64,000 nucleotides of DNA from Gammaproteobacteria bacterium (GCA_009840545.1 VXNM01000010.1:186001-250000); one strand, 5' to 3'; shown: positions 25,785 to 36,272, counted from the stretch's first letter. Numbers and translations: made by a program. The notes: generated by a model from the letters alone, not told the origin.

Positions 25785-26909
25785 ATGAAAGTCACAAGAG
25801 TGGAAGTGATCGCGGTAAACAACATTCCTCCGTACCGAGGAGGTGCGAAGTGGCTTTTCCTAAAACTATTTACTGACGAGGGAATTGTCGGACTAGGCGA
25901 AAAGCCTACGGGACACGCTCAAGATCTTCGAGCTCAAATCCAACTGATCGAGAACTTGTGCGATCGATATGTCATCGGGAAGGATCCCACGCGAATCGAG
26001 TACATGTGGCAGCAAGCATATGGATCTGTTCACGACTTTCGGCATCCTGGCCTTGATTCGACTCCTGCCTTGAGTGCCATCGAAATGGCCTGTTGGGATA
26101 TTGTGGGAAAAGCCGCAAACCAACCCATTTACAACCTACTTGGCGGAAAATATCATGAGGAACTTCGTGCGTATGCGTACATGCCCTTCGACGCTCGAAA
26201 TCAAAGTCCTGAGCAAGCTGGGGAAGTTGCACAACAGCTTGTAGAAGAAGGAAACTCTGCATGCAAACTGGATCCCTTCGTACCCTTCTTTCCTGCACCG
26301 CAGGACTATTCCCTGAAGCGCATTCGTCATGTGGCCAAGATCTTTGAGAACATTCGCAAAGCCGTAGGAGACGATCTCGAAGTCGGTATAGGTACACACG
26401 GTCAATTCAGCACATCGGGTGCTATTCGAGTAGCCCACGCGCTTGAGGAGTATGATCCATACTGGTTCGAAGAGCCTGTCTCACCCGAGAATGTTGAAGA
26501 AATGGCTCGAGTTGCCGCTCACACAAGCATCCCCATCGCTTCTGGGGAAAGATTGGTAACAAAGTTTGAATTCGCACAGCTTCTTGCTAAGCAAGCAGCG
26601 CAAATAATCCAACTCGACGTGGCTCAATGCGGTGGGCTAATGGAAGCTAAGAAAATCGCTGGAATTGCGGAAACCCATTACGCCATGATCGCCCCACATA
26701 TGTACGTGGGACCCATCGCTGCCGCCGCAGCCGTGCAATTGGATACTTGCTCCCCGAACTTTCTAATTCAAGAGTACAACGGAGGGCAACTTCACCAAGA
26801 TATCCTCAAAGACCCGATAGTCTTTGAACAGGGGATTATTACTCCACCAACCGCACCGGGACTTGGGGTTGAGTTGGATGAGAACGTCTTACACAAACAC
26901 AAAGCTTGA
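25785..26909 (+). CDS. Enolase-superfamily (MR/MLE) protein, galactonate-dehydratase-like
   Basis: It probably dehydrates a sugar acid or related hydroxy acid in the cytosol. The capping domain carries the opening RGGAKWLFLKL and TALSAIEMACWDIVGK. In the barrel, Glu ligands sit in WFEEPVSPEN and SGERLV, and the base His is in APHMYVGP. The first barrel metal ligand is normally an Asp in the DFHGR-like segment. Here it aligns with GIGTHGQ, so it is missing and His remains. The identity as DgoD is therefore not certain. It heads a cluster with a crotonase and two MaoC-like subunits (gaps 72, 54 and 13 bases). SD AAGGAG. Confidence 0.82.
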   Translation: MKVTRVEVIAVNNIPPYRGGAKWLFLKLFTDEGIVGLGEKPTGHAQDLRAQIQLIENLCDRYVIGKDPTRIEYMWQQAYGSVHDFRHPGLDSTPALSAIEMACWDIVGKAANQPIYNLLGGKYHEELRAYAYMPFDARNQSPEQAGEVAQQLVEEGNSACKLDPFVPFFPAPQDYSLKRIRHVAKIFENIRKAVGDDLEVGIGTHGQFSTSGAIRVAHALEEYDPYWFEEPVSPENVEEMARVAAHTSIPIASGERLVTKFEFAQLLAKQAAQIIQLDVAQCGGLMEAKKIAGIAETHYAMIAPHMYVGPIAAAAAVQLDTCSPNFLIQEYNGGQLHQDILKDPIVFEQGIITPPTAPGLGVELDENVLHKHKA

Positions 26910-26981
26910 TTACAGCAAATAAGCGCATCCTTGTCATGATGTGTACTTCACTAAGTCTTACAAACTAAGGACTAACAGTCG

Positions 26982-27758
26982 ATGGAATTCACTCAGATTC
27001 TCTTTGAGAAGCACGGTCCACTTGCCGAGCTCACAATCAACAGGCCCGAAAAACACAATGCAATTTCCTTGCAAACTCTAGAGGAACTCAAACAGGCAGT
27101 AAGTCTCTCGGAGTCCGACGACGAAATCAAAGTGGTCAGTATTACTGGCGCGGGAGATCGTTCGTTTGCGAGCGGATCGGACCTATCAGAAGTCGTTCAT
27201 CGCGATTTTCGAAAAGCCCTGGAACCGATAGTTCAAGGGTTAGCAGATCAACTGGAGCGTTTGCCAAAACCGACAATTGCTGCGATCGACGGGATTTGCA
27301 TGGGCGGCGGACTGGAAGTGGCATTAGGCTGTGACCTGAGGATCGCGACACCCGAATCCCGATTTGCAACACCTGAAGGAAAACTGGGCATTATTCCGGG
27401 TGGGGGTGCCACTGCTCGCTTACCTCGAATTGTTGGTCGGGGATGGGGCATGGAAATGTTGTTAATGGGCGAACCAATCGATGCAGAGCGTGCATTCTCT
27501 ATTGGACTCATAACACGAATCGTCCCTAGGAAGGACCTCAAGGCCGAGGTGCATCGAATGGCTGAACATCTAGCGTCATTTGCTCCATTTGTTCCAAGAA
27601 CAATGAAGATGATGGTCAACTTTGGTATGGAAGCAAGCACAGCAGCGGCTTTGATGCTCGAAAAATACGCGCAAGGTGCGCTCGTGCAGACCGAGGACAA
27701 AGCTGAAGGAATCGCCGCATTCCTCGAGAAGCGCAAGCCAAACTTTAAGGGTCGTTAG
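26982..27758 (+). CDS. Enoyl-CoA hydratase (both catalytic Glu present)
   Basis: It is a soluble beta-oxidation-type hydratase. The opening LTINRPEKHNAIS is followed by ITGAGDRSFASGSDL, IDGICMGGGLEVALGCD with the first Glu, and FATPEGKLGIIPG with the second Glu. It is thus the one crotonase in this window that keeps both catalytic residues. It is full length (258 aa) and likely co-transcribed with the MaoC pair that follows. Confidence 0.93.
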   Translation: MEFTQILFEKHGPLAELTINRPEKHNAISLQTLEELKQAVSLSESDDEIKVVSITGAGDRSFASGSDLSEVVHRDFRKALEPIVQGLADQLERLPKPTIAAIDGICMGGGLEVALGCDLRIATPESRFATPEGKLGIIPGGGATARLPRIVGRGWGMEMLLMGEPIDAERAFSIGLITRIVPRKDLKAEVHRMAEHLASFAPFVPRTMKMMVNFGMEASTAAALMLEKYAQGALVQTEDKAEGIAAFLEKRKPNFKGR

Positions 27759-27812
27759 TACACTTCGCCATAATTACGTTCATATTTGACGCTATTGCTA
27801 AAGGAGTTCGAG

Positions 27813-28364
27813 ATGGCAGTCGAACGGTTTCCCATCGAAGCCAGTCACATCATGATGTTCGCCCGATCGGTCGGAGACTACAACAAGATCTACTACGATG
27901 CGGACTATGCACAGGATTCTGAAGTTGGCGCAATTGTCGCACCTCCAACATTCGTGCAGGCGAGTGCACAATTCGATCCGTCCTATGGACTTCGACCCCG
28001 ACCCGATGGAAAGGGCTGGATGGGATCCGGTAGTCAGCCAACAAGTGCTGTTCGTGCGAAGCCACAGCAAGAGACTACGCCGCAAAAGGAAAAGGCCTCG
28101 TCGGAAGGATCGAATCGTGGCGGCGGTGGTGGTGGAGGTGTTCTACATGCAGAGCAACGCTATGAGTACCACCGACACCCCAAAGTGGGAGACGTGCTCA
28201 CGACGACGTCAAGACCCGGCAAGACATGGGAACGTCAAGGCAGACGGTCAGGCAAGCTCGTGTTTAGCGAGTCCGTAACCGAGTATCGCGATCAGAACGG
28301 TGAGCTGGTTGTTACAGCCACGAGCGTCGGTGTTCGTACGGAACGAGCCGTCGACCAGAGTTGA
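27813..28364 (+). CDS. MaoC-like dehydratase subunit (FAS1-like N-terminal hotdog domain) with Gly-rich insert
   Basis: The hotdog half pairs with the next gene's product in the two-subunit R-specific enoyl-CoA hydratases. It has MFARSVGDYNKIYYDADYAQ, APPTFVQAS, a polar linker with seven consecutive Gly (GGGGGGG), LHAEQRYEYHRHPKVGDVL, SRPGKTWERQGRRSGKLVF and VTATSVGVRTERAV. AAGGAG six bases before ATG 27813 rules out the ATG nine codons earlier. The active-site Asp/His pair is expected in the partner. Confidence 0.88.
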   Translation: MAVERFPIEASHIMMFARSVGDYNKIYYDADYAQDSEVGAIVAPPTFVQASAQFDPSYGLRPRPDGKGWMGSGSQPTSAVRAKPQQETTPQKEKASSEGSNRGGGGGGGVLHAEQRYEYHRHPKVGDVLTTTSRPGKTWERQGRRSGKLVFSESVTEYRDQNGELVVTATSVGVRTERAVDQS

Positions 28365-28377
28365 AGGAGAAATCGCA

Positions 28378-28785
28378 ATGACATTAAAGGCAAGCGAATT
28401 AAGTGTCGGTGACACCCACACAGAACGAGTTGTAGAGGATCTCACAAGAACCCAGATTGTTATGTATGCGGGAGCATCAGGTGACTACAACCCCGTCCAC
28501 ACCGATGAAATTTTTACAACAAAGGTTGCAGGCTACCCTTCGGTGTTTGCGCATGGAATGCTCACCATGGGATTGACGGGACGAATGCTCACCAACTACG
28601 TAGGAGATGGGAGACTGACTGAATTTGGAGTTAGATTCACCAGTCAGGTATTTCCTGGCGACACCCTAGACGCAACGGCAACAGTGGTTGCCGTGGAAGA
28701 TGGATGCGTAGAGCTGTCAGTTTCCACCGTGAACCAGAACGGAGTCGAAGTTGCAAAAGGAAGTGCCAAAGCTCGAGTGGACTAA
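28378..28785 (+). CDS. MaoC-like dehydratase, catalytic subunit
   Basis: It supplies the catalytic Asp and His in ASGDYNPVHTDE, with the following YPSVFAHGMLTMGL. Hydratase-2/MaoC enzymes use these to add water to R-specific enoyl-CoA. The ATG at 28378 follows GAAGGAGA. Only 13 bases separate it from the partner gene, so the two should be produced together as a heteromer. The length (135 aa) fits a single hotdog domain. Confidence 0.92.
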   Translation: MTLKASELSVGDTHTERVVEDLTRTQIVMYAGASGDYNPVHTDEIFTTKVAGYPSVFAHGMLTMGLTGRMLTNYVGDGRLTEFGVRFTSQVFPGDTLDATATVVAVEDGCVELSVSTVNQNGVEVAKGSAKARVD

Positions 28786-28827
28786 GGAGTCTCGACCTGC
28801 TTCTGCCAACCAAGCAAGGTACAAGAC

Positions 28828-29766
28828 TTAGGATTTTCCCAGATATTTTCTGAGCATCTGGCACGCCCGGGCCATGGCTCTGCGTGTTTCCGGAATTGTC
28901 TTGGTTTCCGCAAAGAACCCGTGAATGAAGCCGTCGAAGCGAACGGTTTCGGCATCAACTCCATCAATCTTTAGGCGTTCTCCATATGCTTCGCCTTCGT
29001 CGCGAAGAACGTCGTACTCAGCGGTCATGACCAGAGCTGGCGGAAGGTCGCTTAGAGAATCAGCGAGTATCGGGGATGCGTACGGATTCCGTCGATCGCT
29101 TTCATCCGAGTACTGATCCCAAAACCAAACCATGTCATCCCGGGACAATCCATAGCCCTCCGCATTGGAGATGTAGGAAGCTGTGTCAAAGTTCGTGCCG
29201 TCGATTACCGGATACACCAGCAACTGACAACGCAAATTGGGACCTTGCCGGTCTCGACTCATCTGCGCTACCACAGCAGCCAAATTACCACCTGCACTGT
29301 CTCCTGCAACTCCGATCCTCTTCGCGTCGCCACCAAATGAGTGAATGTTGTCGTGAGTCCATTTCAAGGCTGCGTAGCAATCTTCCGCGGCTGCCGGAAA
29401 ACGGTGTTCCGGTGCGAGACGATAGTCGACCGCAACTATGATTGCTCCGCTTCCCACAGCAACATCCCGACATTGTCCGTCCACGGTTGTCAGGTCACCG
29501 ATCACCCAACCGCCTCCGTGAAACATTAAAACAACCGGCAAGTCATCACTCGAAGAAGGTCGATAAATTCGAATTGGCAATGAGATGGAATTGGCTGGAA
29601 TGTCCATCTCGTGAATGCTCTGGACAGCTACGTCAGGACGTTCTGGTTGCATCGTTCGAAACGTGTCTCTGATTAGGTCAACCGGCACAGCTCTCAGCGG
29701 CGGTGCATTCTGACTATTTAGTAACCGGAGCTTTTCAACATAGGCGGGAGACAACGACACGGTCAC
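28828..29766 (-). CDS. HSL-type alpha/beta hydrolase (esterase)
   Basis: It is a carboxylesterase of the hormone-sensitive-lipase class. HGGGWVIGD forms the oxyanion hole, and GDSAGGNLA holds the nucleophile Ser. Asp is in the AEYDVLRDEG block, and His is in DGFIHGFF. The length (312 aa) and order are standard. The start is GTG. It is convergent with the MaoC operon and divergent from the ClpP paralogue, without co-directional partners. Confidence 0.92.
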   Translation of the reverse strand: MTVSLSPAYVEKLRLLNSQNAPPLRAVPVDLIRDTFRTMQPERPDVAVQSIHEMDIPANSISLPIRIYRPSSSDDLPVVLMFHGGGWVIGDLTTVDGQCRDVAVGSGAIIVAVDYRLAPEHRFPAAAEDCYAALKWTHDNIHSFGGDAKRIGVAGDSAGGNLAAVVAQMSRDRQGPNLRCQLLVYPVIDGTNFDTASYISNAEGYGLSRDDMVWFWDQYSDESDRRNPYASPILADSLSDLPPALVMTAEYDVLRDEGEAYGERLKIDGVDAETVRFDGFIHGFFAETKTIPETRRAMARACQMLRKYLGKS

Positions 29767-29847
29767 GTATTCCTTTGATCTGGTGTGGACAAAGTAGGGA
29801 TGTTTGCGAAAATAGCCATCTTATTATGCGGCGTTCAAAGGAATGAG

Positions 29848-30471
29848 ATGAAGCAGCACGAAGAGTTCGATGCCTCGAAGCTAGACAAGAAACCAACAGA
29901 TACAGACGACAGTGGCGAGAATCCTCGGTGGACTGCTCCTCAACAGACACTCTACAAGAACCGTGTACTCACGCTGTTTGGAGAAATTGACAAGGATTCC
30001 TGCCAGCGGACCATTCAGCAGCTTCTTGCCATGTCGTTGGAGAATACGGACCCCATCACACTATGGGTGAGCTCTCCTGGCGGCCACGTGGAATCCGGGG
30101 ACACAATCCACGACGTAATAAGATTTATTCCAGCGCCAGTGAGAACTGTGGGTACGGGCTGGGTAGGCAGCATCGCAACACACATATATATTGCGGCGGA
30201 ACGGGAGAATCGTTTCTGTTTGCCCAATACTAGATTTCTCATTCATCAACCTTCCGGAGGTTTTGGGGGCGATGCTTCTGACATATTTATCCAAGCTCGA
30301 GAGATCGTTAAGACACGCGAAAGGATCAATCAAGTCATTGCGGACCGTACTGGAAGGTCCATCGACCAAGTAAATACCGACACAGACCGAGACCATTGGA
30401 TGAGCGCCGAGGAATCGATTGAGTATGGTCTTGTTGGACAAATAATCCAATCTGCAGATGAATTGAAATGA
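29848..30471 (+). CDS. ClpP-family serine protease subunit (paralogue)
   Basis: The fold and triad of ClpP are seen. Ser is in TGWVGSIATHIYIA, which occupies the place of the usual ASMGA. His is in FLIHQPSGGFGG, and Asp is near DRDHWMSAEES. LWVSSPGGHVESGDTIHDVI is the binding strand. No pro-domain or signal peptide is visible. I favour ATG 29848 because AAAGGA lies five bases upstream, over a GTG 21 codons earlier. No clpX or tig is nearby, so it is probably an accessory ClpP. The ATPase partner is unknown. The hydrolase that follows overlaps it by four bases. Confidence 0.85.
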   Translation: MKQHEEFDASKLDKKPTDTDDSGENPRWTAPQQTLYKNRVLTLFGEIDKDSCQRTIQQLLAMSLENTDPITLWVSSPGGHVESGDTIHDVIRFIPAPVRTVGTGWVGSIATHIYIAAERENRFCLPNTRFLIHQPSGGFGGDASDIFIQAREIVKTRERINQVIADRTGRSIDQVNTDTDRDHWMSAEESIEYGLVGQIIQSADELK

Positions 30472-31133
30472 CTTACCGCGATTCCAGCACCCACCGAATC
30501 AAGTTTGACGAACACGACGTCGGTGCCTTGTTCAAGCCTGCCGATGACCAATCCATGCTGATCGTCTTCGGTCATGGTGCTGGTGCTGGCATGCACCACA
30601 GCACACTGGAAGAAATCACGGAGGCATTTGCAGCCATTGGAATCGCTAGTCTACGTTACAACTTCCCCTACATGGAGGCCCGAAAGAACCGAGTTGATGC
30701 ACAAGCCGTGTCGACAAAGACTGTCAAGGCTGCATATGAATTTGCCAAGTCCAACTATGACCTTCCAATTCTCTTGGGAGGGCACAGTTTCGGTGGTCGC
30801 ATGGCATCCCATGCGGTGGTCGAGCACAGTTTAGATGTCGCCGGTCTGATTTTCTGTTCCTTCCCCTTACACAATCCGAAGAAACCGTCACTTGATCGCG
30901 CTTCCCATATGGACCAAATCACTTGCCCAATGCTCTTCCTATCAGGTTCGCGAGATGGAATGGCCGAACGAAGACATATGAACAAACTTGCTCATCAATT
31001 GGAAGCTACACTGAAGTGGCTCGATACAGCTGACCACGGCTACAAAGTTCTCAAACGTACGCGTAAACGCAAAGATGATGTGTTCCACGAAATGGCAATG
31101 CATGCCAAGAGGTTCATCCAAACCTTGACCTAG
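30468..31133 (+). CDS. Small alpha/beta hydrolase (KANL3/Tex30-like, dienelactone-hydrolase type)
   Basis: It is a compact hydrolase (221 aa). It has GHGAGAGMHHST as the oxyanion loop and GGHSFGGRMASH with the nucleophile Ser. A late LSGSRDGMA strand holds the Asp, and TADHGYK holds the His. Its start overlaps the stop of the ClpP paralogue (ATGA), which indicates translational coupling. A role together with the protease is inference. Confidence 0.85.
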   Translation: MTYRDSSTHRIKFDEHDVGALFKPADDQSMLIVFGHGAGAGMHHSTLEEITEAFAAIGIASLRYNFPYMEARKNRVDAQAVSTKTVKAAYEFAKSNYDLPILLGGHSFGGRMASHAVVEHSLDVAGLIFCSFPLHNPKKPSLDRASHMDQITCPMLFLSGSRDGMAERRHMNKLAHQLEATLKWLDTADHGYKVLKRTRKRKDDVFHEMAMHAKRFIQTLT

Positions 31134-31181
31134 GCAACGGTCAGAGGTACTTCAACCAGATTTCGAGCTTGGCTCAGGTCG

Positions 31182-32297
31182 ATGCACACGAAACGCTCTC
31201 GCCCCAGATTACTCGTCGTCGGAGGCGGCATTGCCGGTTTTTCACTTGCAATGCACGCGTTACAGCGGTTCGACACCACAATTGTCGAAGCAGAGTTCCA
31301 ACCGGGCTATCACAGTACCGGACGATCTGCAGCAGTGTTTCACATTGCATTCGAGAACGACACGGTTCACCGATTGTCTCTGGAATCGGAATCGTTCTTT
31401 CTTGATCCCCCCAAGCCGTTTGGGACGATTGCGACTTCATTGGAAAACATGATGATCGCTAAGACAGAAGAGCAAGACGTTGTGGATTCGTTTTTGGATA
31501 CGTGGACAGGTCGGTGTCCTTGGTTGCAGAGACTGAATGGACGCGACATTGTCCGTCGAATTCCTGTTATTAGGGCCGACTTTCGGGCTGGAGTGCTCGA
31601 CACGAGGTCGTTAGGACTCGATGTACACACGCTACTGGAAGGCTATCGTCGATCCTTTGTCGATCGCGGTGGAGAAATCATGACAAACCGCCGTTTGGTA
31701 GAACTCGACGATTCACTCGGACATTGGAAGGCAAGCTTTGCCCAAGGAGATTACCTAGAAGTGGACATCGTCGCTAATGCTGCCGGAGCATGGGCAGACG
31801 AGATCGCGAACTTGGCTGGAGTGCAACCCATGGGTCTAGTTCCAAGACGCAGAACAGGATTGAGAATTCAGCCAGATGTGGACTTCAAGAACTGGCCAAT
31901 GTGCTATAGAGCATCCGGCGACCTCTATTTCAAGCCCGAAGGAGGCTCAATAATGTTGTCGCCCGCCGATGCCACGGAATCGCCGCCATGCGACGCGCAA
32001 CCTGAAATGCTTGACTTGGCACTTGCTATGAATCGGCTCCACGAATGCACAACGCTAAACATTGAACGTCCTCACGAGACCTGGGCTGGATTACGCTCAT
32101 TTGTTGCGGATGGGCTTCCAGTAGTTGGATTTGCGAAGGACCATGCTGGATTCTTCTGGCATGCCGCGTTTGGAGGTTTTGGTGTTCAAACTTCGCCCGC
32201 CTGCGGCAAGTTAGGTGCAGAACTACTCAACGGAGATTCGTCGACCATTTCAATGAATGTATCGAAGCATTCCCTTTCCCCAGCACGATTCACGTAG
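31182..32297 (+). CDS. FAD-dependent amino-acid oxidase/dehydrogenase family (DadA/glycine oxidase-like)
   Basis: A Rossmann FAD motif LLVVGGGIAGFSLA opens the protein. VEAEFQPGYHSTGRSAAVFH and AAGAWADEIANLAGV are typical of D-amino-acid or glycine oxidases. The end reads FVADGLPVVGFA...FGGFGVQTSPACG, where such enzymes bind FAD again. There is no signal peptide, so it is cytoplasmic. It follows the hydrolase by 48 bases. The substrate is unknown. Confidence 0.87.
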   Translation: MHTKRSRPRLLVVGGGIAGFSLAMHALQRFDTTIVEAEFQPGYHSTGRSAAVFHIAFENDTVHRLSLESESFFLDPPKPFGTIATSLENMMIAKTEEQDVVDSFLDTWTGRCPWLQRLNGRDIVRRIPVIRADFRAGVLDTRSLGLDVHTLLEGYRRSFVDRGGEIMTNRRLVELDDSLGHWKASFAQGDYLEVDIVANAAGAWADEIANLAGVQPMGLVPRRRTGLRIQPDVDFKNWPMCYRASGDLYFKPEGGSIMLSPADATESPPCDAQPEMLDLALAMNRLHECTTLNIERPHETWAGLRSFVADGLPVVGFAKDHAGFFWHAAFGGFGVQTSPACGKLGAELLNGDSSTISMNVSKHSLSPARFT

Positions 32298-32309
32298 TCT
32301 TGCAATTAC

Positions 32310-33737
32310 TTAACGCATCAGCGTATTAAGTCTTCCTGCAATTCTGAGCAATCTCTCAGGGGCATTCTTTCGTCGCCGTTCGCCCGAGGCAAGCCGAATT
32401 GCTTCGGTTCTCGTCGGATAAACGTGCAGCGTCGATAACACCTTGTTCATTCCGTAGCCATGGGTCAATGCGGTAATGCAACTGCTAATCAACTCACCCG
32501 CATTTGATCCTACGATAGACGCACCGAGCAAAGAATCAGACTTCGGTTTCGTAATGAGTTTTACGAAACCTGCGGTCGAGCCGTCCGTTATTGCGCGATC
32601 TACGTCATTGAAATCACGCACGGACACCTCATAGGGAATATTCTGCTCCTGCAATTGTTGTTCGCTCAATCCCACTCGAGCGACTTCGGGGTCAGTGAAT
32701 ACGGCCCAAGGGATCACACGTGAGTCTAGCCTGAATCTCCAGTATGGACGAAGTAACGCATTCATCGTTGCATACCAAGCCTGATGCGAGGCCATGTGCG
32801 TGAATTGATAGGGACCAACCACATCGCCGCACGCATAGATTGATCGAACTCGACTTTGTAGGCAGTCGTTCACCAGAATTGTGCCGTTCTCTTCCCTTTC
32901 GACCCCTACATCCTTGAGCCCCATATTGTCGCCACGAGGAGACCTACCCGTAGCAACCAAGATTCTCTCGAACTCCAACTCGTCCTGGTTAGTTCCGTTC
33001 TCTACAGTCAATTGATTCGGGCTGCAGGAAACGGCCCTATATCCTGTCAACACCCGAATACCTTCTGACCGGAAGGTAGTTGCAACAACCTCGGAGACAT
33101 CACGATCCTCCATCGGAAGCAATCGATCGACTTGCTCCACAACACTCACTTTGCTTCCAAGACGCGCAAACGCCTGCGCCAACTCGCATCCAATTGGTCC
33201 GCCTCCAATAACTACTAACTCTCGTGGTAGATCTTCGATGTCCCACAAATTTTCCGAAGTGAGTGGATTGGATTCCCTCAACCCCGGAATAGGGGGTATC
33301 TGAGGCACTGCTCCTATGGCAAGAACGATGCTTCGAGACGAAATCTCCTTGTCGTTAACTTGAACTCGATGAGGACCGATGAGATGGGCGCGTCCCTTTA
33401 TGCACTCCACTCCGAGTTTCGTATAGCGTTCAACTGAGTCGTTAGGCTCGATTTTCTTGATAGATGAACGAATGCGACGCATGACGTGGTCAAAATCTAC
33501 CTTAACCTCGGATGAATGGATTCCGAAGTCCTGCGCTCGGCGTACGGAATGAGCTACTCGGGAAGATGCAATAAGCGTCTTGCTTGGAACGCATCCCGTA
33601 TTCAAACAGTCTCCACCCATACGATTTTCTTCGATGAGAACGACCTTAGCTCGAGCGGTTGCACCTATCAACGATGCTATGAGGCCCGCGCTACCAGCAC
33701 CTACAACAACAAGGTTGTTTTCATAACGAGCCATCAT
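32310..33737 (-). CDS. Pyridine nucleotide-disulphide oxidoreductase (MerA/Lpd-like)
   Basis: It is a two-domain FAD/NAD(P) flavoenzyme with VVGAGSAGLIASL and the redox cysteine pair GGDCLNTGCVPSKTL. The second Rossmann motif is VIGGGPIGCELA, followed by FTDPEVARVGL. The end HVYPTRTEAIR stands where dihydrolipoyl dehydrogenases carry HAHPTxSE, so the base His is present. The C-terminal vicinal Cys pair of mercuric reductase is absent. No alpha-ketoacid dehydrogenase or mer genes adjoin it. The substrate is open. Confidence 0.9.
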   Translation of the reverse strand: MMARYENNLVVVGAGSAGLIASLIGATARAKVVLIEENRMGGDCLNTGCVPSKTLIASSRVAHSVRRAQDFGIHSSEVKVDFDHVMRRIRSSIKKIEPNDSVERYTKLGVECIKGRAHLIGPHRVQVNDKEISSRSIVLAIGAVPQIPPIPGLRESNPLTSENLWDIEDLPRELVVIGGGPIGCELAQAFARLGSKVSVVEQVDRLLPMEDRDVSEVVATTFRSEGIRVLTGYRAVSCSPNQLTVENGTNQDELEFERILVATGRSPRGDNMGLKDVGVEREENGTILVNDCLQSRVRSIYACGDVVGPYQFTHMASHQAWYATMNALLRPYWRFRLDSRVIPWAVFTDPEVARVGLSEQQLQEQNIPYEVSVRDFNDVDRAITDGSTAGFVKLITKPKSDSLLGASIVGSNAGELISSCITALTHGYGMNKVLSTLHVYPTRTEAIRLASGERRRKNAPERLLRIAGRLNTLMR

Positions 33738-33879
33738 CTCTTACCTCTCAACGGAACGGTGCCATACTTGGTTCGCTATGGCACAATAGGTCTGCTCTTC
33801 ACGATAGAGCGGAATTAGCATAGACTTGGCTACCGTTCCGCTCCCAGAATTCTTCATCGAACAAGAAGCTCAATCATAA

Positions 33880-34880
<1,001 letters not shown>

Positions 34881-34881
<1 letters not shown>

Positions 34882-34917
34882 GGTCACTTCTAGACCCGGG
34901 ATCGAGCTTGCTCGATC
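34881..34917. promoter_or_regulatory. Hairpins between the convergent hemB and argH stops
   Basis: GGGTC (34881-34885) can pair with GACCC (34893-34897). A perfect 8-bp arm pair lies at 34900-34907 and 34910-34917 with a two-base loop, inside the last codons of argH. Neither is followed by a T run, so a bidirectional transcription-stop role is only possible. Confidence 0.4.
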
Positions 34918-36272
34918 TCAGTTCTTACCGACGACGGAGACGTACCACCTAGCAATCTTCGAGAATCTACAGATCCTTCCACAGTGAGCCTCGCATAGAC
35001 GGACTCGTCGAATCTATCATCGACTTCTCGAAGCTGCACAAGCGACATTTCGTCAAGCCGAAGGTTCTTCGACTCGGCTATGGCTACGACTCTTCCTACA
35101 ATTTCGTGCGCTTCGCGAAAGGGAACGTCTTGTCCCACCAACCAATCTGCCAAGTCCGTTGCTGTTGAGTAGCCCTTTTGGGCACACTCATACATTCGTT
35201 GTGAATCAGGTTCCATTTTCGGGATCAATAGACAAAGAGCTTGTAGACACTCGGACAGCGTGTCCGCTGAATCGAATATTCGCTCCTTGTCTTCCTGGTT
35301 GTCTCGGTTATATGCAAGAGGCTGGCTCTTCACCAACATCAATAGGGCCATCAAGTCACCAACAATACGGCCCGATTTGCCGCGAATGAGTTCCGGAATG
35401 TCTGGATTCTTCTTTTGAGGCATCATGCTAGATCCCGTACAAAACGCATCCGGCAAACGGATGAATCCAACGATGTCCGACGACCAAATAATGATTTCTT
35501 CACACCAGCGTGTTAGGTGAGCAATGGTGATGCTAGCAACGGACGCAAATTCAATCGCGAAATCTCTGTCACTCACTGCATCAAGCGAGTTTCTGCAAAG
35601 GGACTCAAACCCTAGTTCGGCTGCAGTTTGTTCTCGTGGAATCTCGAAGCTTGTTCCAGCTAATGCGGCAGCACCCAACGGCGAGCTATTAACACGCTTG
35701 CGGCAATCACGCAAACGTGAGCGATCTCGAAGCATCATTTCAAACCAAGCCATCAAGTGATGTCCGAACGTTACTGGTTGTGCGTTTTGCATGTGCGTAA
35801 ATCCAGGCATGATGGTACCGGCATACTTTTCCGCGTGATCCAATAGCACATGCATCAAATGAGTCATATGCTCGTCAATTTGATCTATTTCCTGTCTTAA
35901 CCAAAGCCTGGTATCTGTAGCAACTTGATCATTTCTCGACCGTCCTGTGTGAAGCTTCTTCCCAAGGTCACCTACCAAATCAACAAGCCGTGCCTCAATG
36001 TTGGAGTGGACATCTTCAAGTGCCCCAGACCAAACGAATTCGCTCGATTCGATTTCTCTTTGGATTTCCCTGAGCCCTTCGACAATCGAATCGCGATCTG
36101 AACCGCTCAACACTCCCGCTGCGACAAGGCCGTTGGCATGGGCAATCGACCCCAAAATGTCGACGTAATACAACCGAGAGTCGAAGCTAACTGACTCAGT
36201 AAACTTTTCGACGAACGAATCAGTTTCTTCAGAAAATCGTCCGCCCCAAGACTTTCTCGATTTACGATCCAT
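34890..36272 (-). CDS. argH: Argininosuccinate lyase
   Basis: It splits argininosuccinate to arginine and fumarate, the last step of arginine synthesis. The fumarase-superfamily signature GSSMMPQKKNPDIPE carries the catalytic Ser loop. HTGRSRNDQVATD and FTHMQNAQPVTFGHH are further conserved blocks. The length (460 aa) and the N-terminal WGGRF are normal. ATG 36272 is used. hemC is divergent from it across 375 bases. Confidence 0.96.
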   Translation of the reverse strand: MDRKSRKSWGGRFSEETDSFVEKFTESVSFDSRLYYVDILGSIAHANGLVAAGVLSGSDRDSIVEGLREIQREIESSEFVWSGALEDVHSNIEARLVDLVGDLGKKLHTGRSRNDQVATDTRLWLRQEIDQIDEHMTHLMHVLLDHAEKYAGTIMPGFTHMQNAQPVTFGHHLMAWFEMMLRDRSRLRDCRKRVNSSPLGAAALAGTSFEIPREQTAAELGFESLCRNSLDAVSDRDFAIEFASVASITIAHLTRWCEEIIIWSSDIVGFIRLPDAFCTGSSMMPQKKNPDIPELIRGKSGRIVGDLMALLMLVKSQPLAYNRDNQEDKERIFDSADTLSECLQALCLLIPKMEPDSQRMYECAQKGYSTATDLADWLVGQDVPFREAHEIVGRVVAIAESKNLRLDEMSLVQLREVDDRFDESVYARLTVEGSVDSRRLLGGTSPSSVRTEIEQARSRV

